Shown here: positions 55,474-60,000 of the stretch, in pieces
Layout of the letters: every line of letters begins with the position of its first letter
Numbering within the stretch: the stretch's first letter is position 1
Assembly (NCBI RefSeq): GCF_008831285.2
Contig: NC_045143.1
Span: 6,273,503 to 6,333,502 of the forward strand
Direction of reading: 5' to 3'
Source of the DNA: Nymphaea colorata
Taxonomy: Eukaryota; Streptophyta; Magnoliopsida; Nymphaeales; Nymphaeaceae
Length of the DNA: 60,000 nucleotides
Notes under the pieces: model-generated
The model's input: only the letters and a program-made list of their open reading frames with translations
Told to the model about the DNA's origin: nothing
Databases searched by the model: none
Made by a program: the position numbers and the translations under genes

Positions 55474-55682
55474 AAGCGATGTCCCGAAGATGCTAAAACC
55501 TCTCCCCCTTAGGTTCTAAAGCTGTTTTAGGACTTGGTTGGAGAGTAGTATGTTCGTCGATTAAAGTGATGTTTATCTTTAGTTTACAGTTTAGATAAAT
55601 AGCATCCATGAGAATCGAACTGATGACTAGACTTTCACCGGCCCGCCAATCTGACCAACTATGCTATGCTCCTCGATGCTTG
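55474..55682 (-). mobile_element. tRNA-derived SINE with a 16-bp target duplication
   Basis: The sequence GAAGAAAATCACAGGA occurs exactly at 55458-55473 and 55683-55698, flanking a 209-bp insert. On the minus strand the insert begins with a tRNA-like head. It has an A-box-like TAGCATAGTTGGTCAG (about 55646-55661) and a B-box-like AGTTCGATTCT (about 55611-55621), the two internal RNA polymerase III promoter parts. Then comes an unrelated body ending CTTCGGGACATCGCTT. There is no poly(A) tail. Head, body and long duplication made by target-primed insertion together identify a SINE. The family was not recognised. Confidence 0.85.
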
Positions 55683-55698
55683 GAAGAAAATCACAGGA

Positions 55699-56979
55699 GA
55701 TTAACAAGAAGATTCTTAATTACAATCACAGATAAGAATTCAATCTTCAACTTTGTTTGTTCACAAAAAGGAAAATTTCCACTTGTAAAAATGGATCTAC
55801 TATAGAATCAATAGCAAAAGATAACAATAGATGGGTCAGAACTTCATCGATTTGGTACTTTGGTTCAAGAGATGCAGATTTAAACGTGTATGGACTTAAT
55901 CGGGTCCATGTTGGTCCAAGCTTGTGTTGATTCAGATTGGTATCTGAAGTATGCATTTCCAGAAATTTATCCAGATATCTGGAAAACAATTCAGATGCTG
56001 GATCCAATCGGATCTGGTTCGAGCGCTTCGCATATATGTCACCACTTTTTTAAAACTGGATCCATCTCTAGATCCATTTAACCCTAAACATGGAGAAAGT
56101 CTTATTATTTTGCAAATTTGATTAGATTGTGGACCACATGAACATCGATGCACATATTTATAAAAATCTTCCAATTAATTGCAGATTTCCTGTGCACTTT
56201 AAGTTTTTTTCAAAGAAATTCACTTCACAGCCACTCATAATGAGGTACAACAAATGATCCTATGTGATCTCTTTCTTTAATTAAACAATTAATGACACTC
56301 CCCATTAAGTAATACAGGAGAACTAACATTTTTTGACCATTATGACTAAACTTGGTTACTGTTTGAAACTTGCAGGACCATTTTCTGAACTGGACACTTC
56401 AAGTTCTCTGTTTGTTGTTAATAAAGGCTTCTAATTAGTGCGGGCGGCACACACGATCCGAGATTGAACTGAATCGGAGTTATTTAGAGACTTTGTCGCT
56501 TGCCCAACTAAGTATGACCCTAAGCTTAGTAAAAGAAACTCTGGGCGGCCATGGACATAGGAAAACTTTGTCTCAGGACCACGTAAAATTCTTGTGTCTT
56601 CTTCTTCCTCCTTCTGTTCTTCAGTTTTTTCTCTTGGTATCGTAAGAGAGAGTGAGAGAGCTTCGTTCCTAACACTAATTAAGTTAATAAACCTGCCTTT
56701 AGTTCTGATAGACCAATCCCTCATAAACATGAAATTTGGTTTCTATTTCTTTTAAGACTAGTGTTCTCCTGTGTCTAGTTCTTTGTTTATGCGAAATCTT
56801 TACTTATGCTTGTTCACTTGTAAGAGAGTATTTTCCCTCCGGTCTACGGTGACAACTAGAGTGATCAATCTTTTAAGGGGTGTTTGATATACATAAAAAA
56901 ATGTTATGTTCTTAGTAATGTAATCACAAATATGCCTGTTTTTTTGGAACAGTTCATGGAACGCTGGTTCTTTCTCATT
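55699..56979. other. Intergenic DNA, no gene recognised
   Basis: No conserved protein. A second weak tRNA-like stretch lies on the minus strand near 56450-56525 (TACTTAGTTGGGCAAGCGAC ... AGTTCAATCTC), possibly an older SINE head. GGGGTGTTTGATAT near 56878 resembles a Tourist left end but has no partner. Confidence 0.4.
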
Positions 56980-57131
56980 GGTGGAGCCACATATAAGTTG
57001 GTGTGGGCAACTGCCTACACCTGTTTCTCATTTTTCTTTCATTTTTATATTAAAATCGTTTAATATTTACTTTGTTATACATATAAATATGAAAATTATC
57101 CTCAAAAAAGAAATTTTCTAGCTCCGCCACT
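56980..57131. mobile_element. MITE, GGCGGAGCCAG family
   Basis: The left end is TGGTGGAGCCACAT and the reverse-complemented right end is AGTGGCGGAGCTAGAAAATT. The roughly 150-bp interior contains GGGCAACTGCC. It shares ends and the AACTGCC word with the copy at 59206-59426. Confidence 0.5.
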
Positions 57132-57920
57132 ATCTTTGCAACTAAGTTCTTTCAGGAACAGTTTTTACCTTGTGCCTTTCAAATCAATAATAGCAAACGT
57201 CTTAGACTCATTGGCACATCCAGCACAAGATCAATCTTAAGCCTTGTATTATGATCATGGCCTCCCTCTCTCTCTCTCTCTCTAAATCTTTAGAATAGTA
57301 AGAGATTTTCTTCTTTTTGGTTGATTTGATAGAGATCACTAAAGGTGTGACAGCGTAGGGCCCTTGCTCTCCACTTCATCTTCCATCGCCTCTCCCTCAA
57401 ACGCTTCACAGTAACGGCCATCTTCCCGCATGTTCTTGCTCTTGCAGAGAGAGAGAGCTCCATTACTTCGGAATGCTGCACTACCATACAGTTTCTTTTT
57501 TCTTTTCTTGGCAATCAATTCATGTCATTATTGAAGCAGCAGTGCTCGTGATCAACGATTTTAAACTCTTTGACCCCAACAAGCCTCGGTCAAAGGTCAA
57601 GATGCTTCACCTATGCAATTAATGTTTACATAAGGGAAATTATATGTGGTGTAAAATCTTCAAAACTATGCTCTTATGCCACAAAAATGTTGATTTGTTT
57701 CGGGTCTGGATGAACTTATAATACATCTAACAACTCGAGTGTCGCACTTACGACTGTTTGCAGCACAGAAAAATAATACACTAGAACATGACAACGGCAC
57801 ATTCGAACCTTAAAACCCCCAGGGTAAAGTAAAGACCACGATGTCAAACCGTCACATAGAAAACCAAAAACCCTTGCGGCCTTGCCTACTTCGGGTGCCG
57901 AGGGTGGCTAAGTTGATGAT

Positions 57921-58026
57921 AGTTGGCGGAGCTAGAAATTTTTAACTGTAAAAGTTAGAGGTTGAGTTGTTGAAAATAAGTCGATGTAGAAAGCCGCCAC
58001 AGATGCCAAGACTTGACTCCGCCACT
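57921..58026. mobile_element. MITE, GGCGGAGCCAG family, short copy
   Basis: The left end is AGTTGGCGGAGCTAGAAATT and the reverse-complemented right end is AGTGGCGGAGTCAAGTC, about 106 bp in all. It appears to be an internally deleted relative of the neighbouring copies. Confidence 0.45.
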
Positions 58027-59205
58027 AATGCTCAAGTCACGTGTTCCTGCAAAAATAGTAGAGCTAGTGTTAATAAAATCGGTTTCTAAATCGAATCGAA
58101 AATAATGCCAGTTTGGTGAATCGGCCAATTTCACTGTCTCAAGTGAATCATTTCTTTTAAAAGACTCTTCTTAAAAAATAAATAAAAATCTATAAACTAA
58201 TCAAAATCAAAGAAAATTAAAATATATTTAAAACTTAGTTAGTACATAAAATGTGGCTCTTTTGAATGGGGCCACTGCCCACTGATTCGAGTCGATTTTG
58301 ACCGATTCAGGTCGATTCTGATGGTACTGTGGGTATTATTTTATCTCATGCAAACAACCATCGTCGATCGCGTTTTGTTTCTTTGCATAATTGAAACAAA
58401 CAACTTTCAATAAAAGCATATGAGGCATCAAGCCTAGCTAATTACAGCGTACCCCTATTAGAGCCCTTAAAAAGAAGAAGATGCTTCCTAGCTGCGCAAG
58501 TTTTGATGAGGTCTTTTCTTTGTTGCTAGAGAGAGAAAGACTGAGAATGAGAAAGAAAAGGATAGCAGGGCAAAAAGAAGATACATTGTACCATTAATAA
58601 TAATAATGTATCAAATCTTATAAAAAACATAAAGTTAAACGTTTTTGGACGAAAGCGAATACTTAAGCGGATTATGAAAGAGAGAGAGAGATGGTGCAAC
58701 ACTGTGTTCTTTAAATCACATTAAATACCCCTTAATGCAATACCAACATCTCACAATGCCGTCGAGATAGTAGCGCAAACGGTTTGGATCGGACATTTTT
58801 TCATTTTTGAATTTAAAAAAATGTGTTAAAATATTTTACACTGATGTAAAAAGTAAAAAATGGAAAATAAAAAGCCCTATCTCCGTCTAATTGCAATCAT
58901 GGGGAGGAAGCTGTTATCATGAGAACCAGCTTCCCAGTTTCCCTCAGTTCCTCAATGGAAGTGTATGTTGATGACATTTTAGTTTAGTTCATCAATGGAA
59001 GTGTATGTTGATGACATTTTGGTCCAATCGCGTAATCCAGACCAATCATGAAAACCCTCATGGAAGAAGCTCGAAAGCAGTTGCACCCAGGTTCGGGTCC
59101 GTAAACAGCGACTTCTTTGCGCATCAATAGGAGAGGAATGCTTCTCTGATTGTGGCTGGCAACTGCTGAATTTCATCCATGATCATCTTTTTCGGAGTTG
59201 TTGAG
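58027..59205. other. Intergenic DNA, no gene recognised
   Basis: AT-rich sequence with a (GA)n tract near 58679-58692. A near-perfect direct repeat of TCAATGGAAGTGTATGTTGA with flanking bases occurs at about 58952-58976 and 58988-59018. No coding motif is visible. Confidence 0.45.
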
Positions 59206-59426
59206 CCGGGGGCAAAGCCAGAGATTTTTGGCCGAGGGGCACTCATTTAAAAAAAAAAAATCTTAGACATAATAATAAAAATGATTAAGTGGCACTAGGT
59301 AAACAACTAAAGAGCACTAGTATTTGAATAAATAAATTGTTGGAGACCACCAATATGAAAATAAATAAAATTTATGGAACTGTGTGGCAACTGCCCCCCA
59401 CATGCCCACATGTGGCTCCTCCCCTG
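59206..59426. mobile_element. MITE, CAGGGGCGGAGCCAG family
   Basis: The left end is CCGGGGGCAAAGCCAGAGAT and the reverse-complemented right end is CAGGGGAGGAGCCACATG, enclosing about 221 bp of AT-rich interior plus GGCAACTGCCCCCC. No matching octamers flank it. Confidence 0.45.
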
Positions 59427-59896
59427 CTTCTGTTTGAAGCCTGTTGAATTAATTGAATTAAGATGTTTCAGATGAGGACTAAGCCTGTGATATTAGTCAT
59501 ACTTCCTTTCTAGAGAAGCAAATGGCAAAAATTGTATAAGCAGTTACCACCCTTCTTCTCTTACGTGACATATAAAACGCGTCTGTTTGACTGGTTGGAT
59601 AACTTGTCTGTGAAGACAATGAATCCGTGCTATATAAACCAGAGCCATTCACACGTTGTTATAAAAATCTTGAATAACTGCTCCAGGATTGACTCGTGGA
59701 AGATAGATTAACCCGCCAGAAACAGATGTTCAGGAACTTCTACAGAATAGAATAGCTTTTTATCTCGTGTTCAATTATTTGATCAATGTCTTGTCATGAG
59801 CGACATTTTGCACCATCGACGAATGAAGGAAGATGTTCCGTCAATTCAAAGATGAGCAATCAACAATCATCCATTCAAAGATGTCTTCAAATTGGG

Positions 59897-59935
<39 letters not shown>

Positions 59936-60000
59936 GCGGAAACTTCCGTTCAACTTCTGCCTGCGCAGTGTGCTAATACTCAAGTATATCCCGACTAATT
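59427..60000. other. Right edge of the window, no gene recognised
   Basis: Unique sequence with a (CT)n microsatellite at 59901-59932. Short frames show no family motif. Confidence 0.45.

Noticed and set aside
55601-55682. A real tRNA gene on the minus strand
   Set aside because: A and B boxes are present but no acceptor-stem pairing or anticodon arm could be drawn, and the unit is part of a 209-bp insert with target duplications, so it is a SINE head.

Overview
The window is nuclear DNA from a flowering plant. The evidence is spliced genes with GT-AG introns, plant-type gene families (a Dof factor, a type II S15a, a UBP6/7-type deubiquitinase), AT-rich introns, CT/AT microsatellites and many small plant-type transposons. 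The species or clade cannot be fixed from the sequence alone. Four protein-coding genes can be modelled with confidence; exon borders were read from splice sites and protein continuity.

Layout: (1) 1306-4775, + strand: type II ribosomal protein uS8/S15a, three exons, 129 aa. (2) 11066-17212, + strand: the DECD-box RNA helicase UAP56/SUB2 (RH15/RH56 type), eleven exons, 428 aa. (3) 37163 down to 18589, - strand: a UBP6/UBP7 (USP14-like) proteasome-associated ubiquitin protease, eighteen exons, 482 aa, convergent with the helicase. It is spread over 18.6 kb, chiefly because a 6.4-kb Ty1/copia retrotransposon sits in intron 10. (4) 48438 down to 47716, - strand: a Dof zinc-finger transcription factor, 240 aa. 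The rest (about 4.8-10.8 kb, 37.2-47.7 kb and 48.5-60 kb) is intergenic DNA filled with MITEs, a SINE, tandem duplications and simple repeats.

The most interesting structure is a three-level nest. A hAT-type DNA element (26238-27403) has an 8-bp target duplication, 10-bp perfect terminal inverted repeats and a single BED zinc-finger ORF but no transposase core. It lies inside the reverse transcriptase of the decayed copia element (22220-28624; 5-bp duplication CCCCT; LTRs about 97% identical by eye). That element lies antisense in an intron of the ubiquitin protease gene. A second small element at 50083-50238 shares the terminal and GTATCG-type subterminal sequence of the hAT element. Also notable are a Tourist/Harbinger-like MITE whose centre has expanded into about 460 bp of pure purine minisatellite (8675-9574), a tRNA-derived SINE with a perfect 16-bp target duplication (55474-55682), a GC-AG intron in the protease gene, and several families of short inverted-repeat elements in multiple copies.

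The four genes are ordinary conserved genes (mitochondrial or cytosolic translation, mRNA splicing/export, proteasome function, transcription) and do not form a functional cluster. The novelty in this window lies in the mobile elements and repeats.
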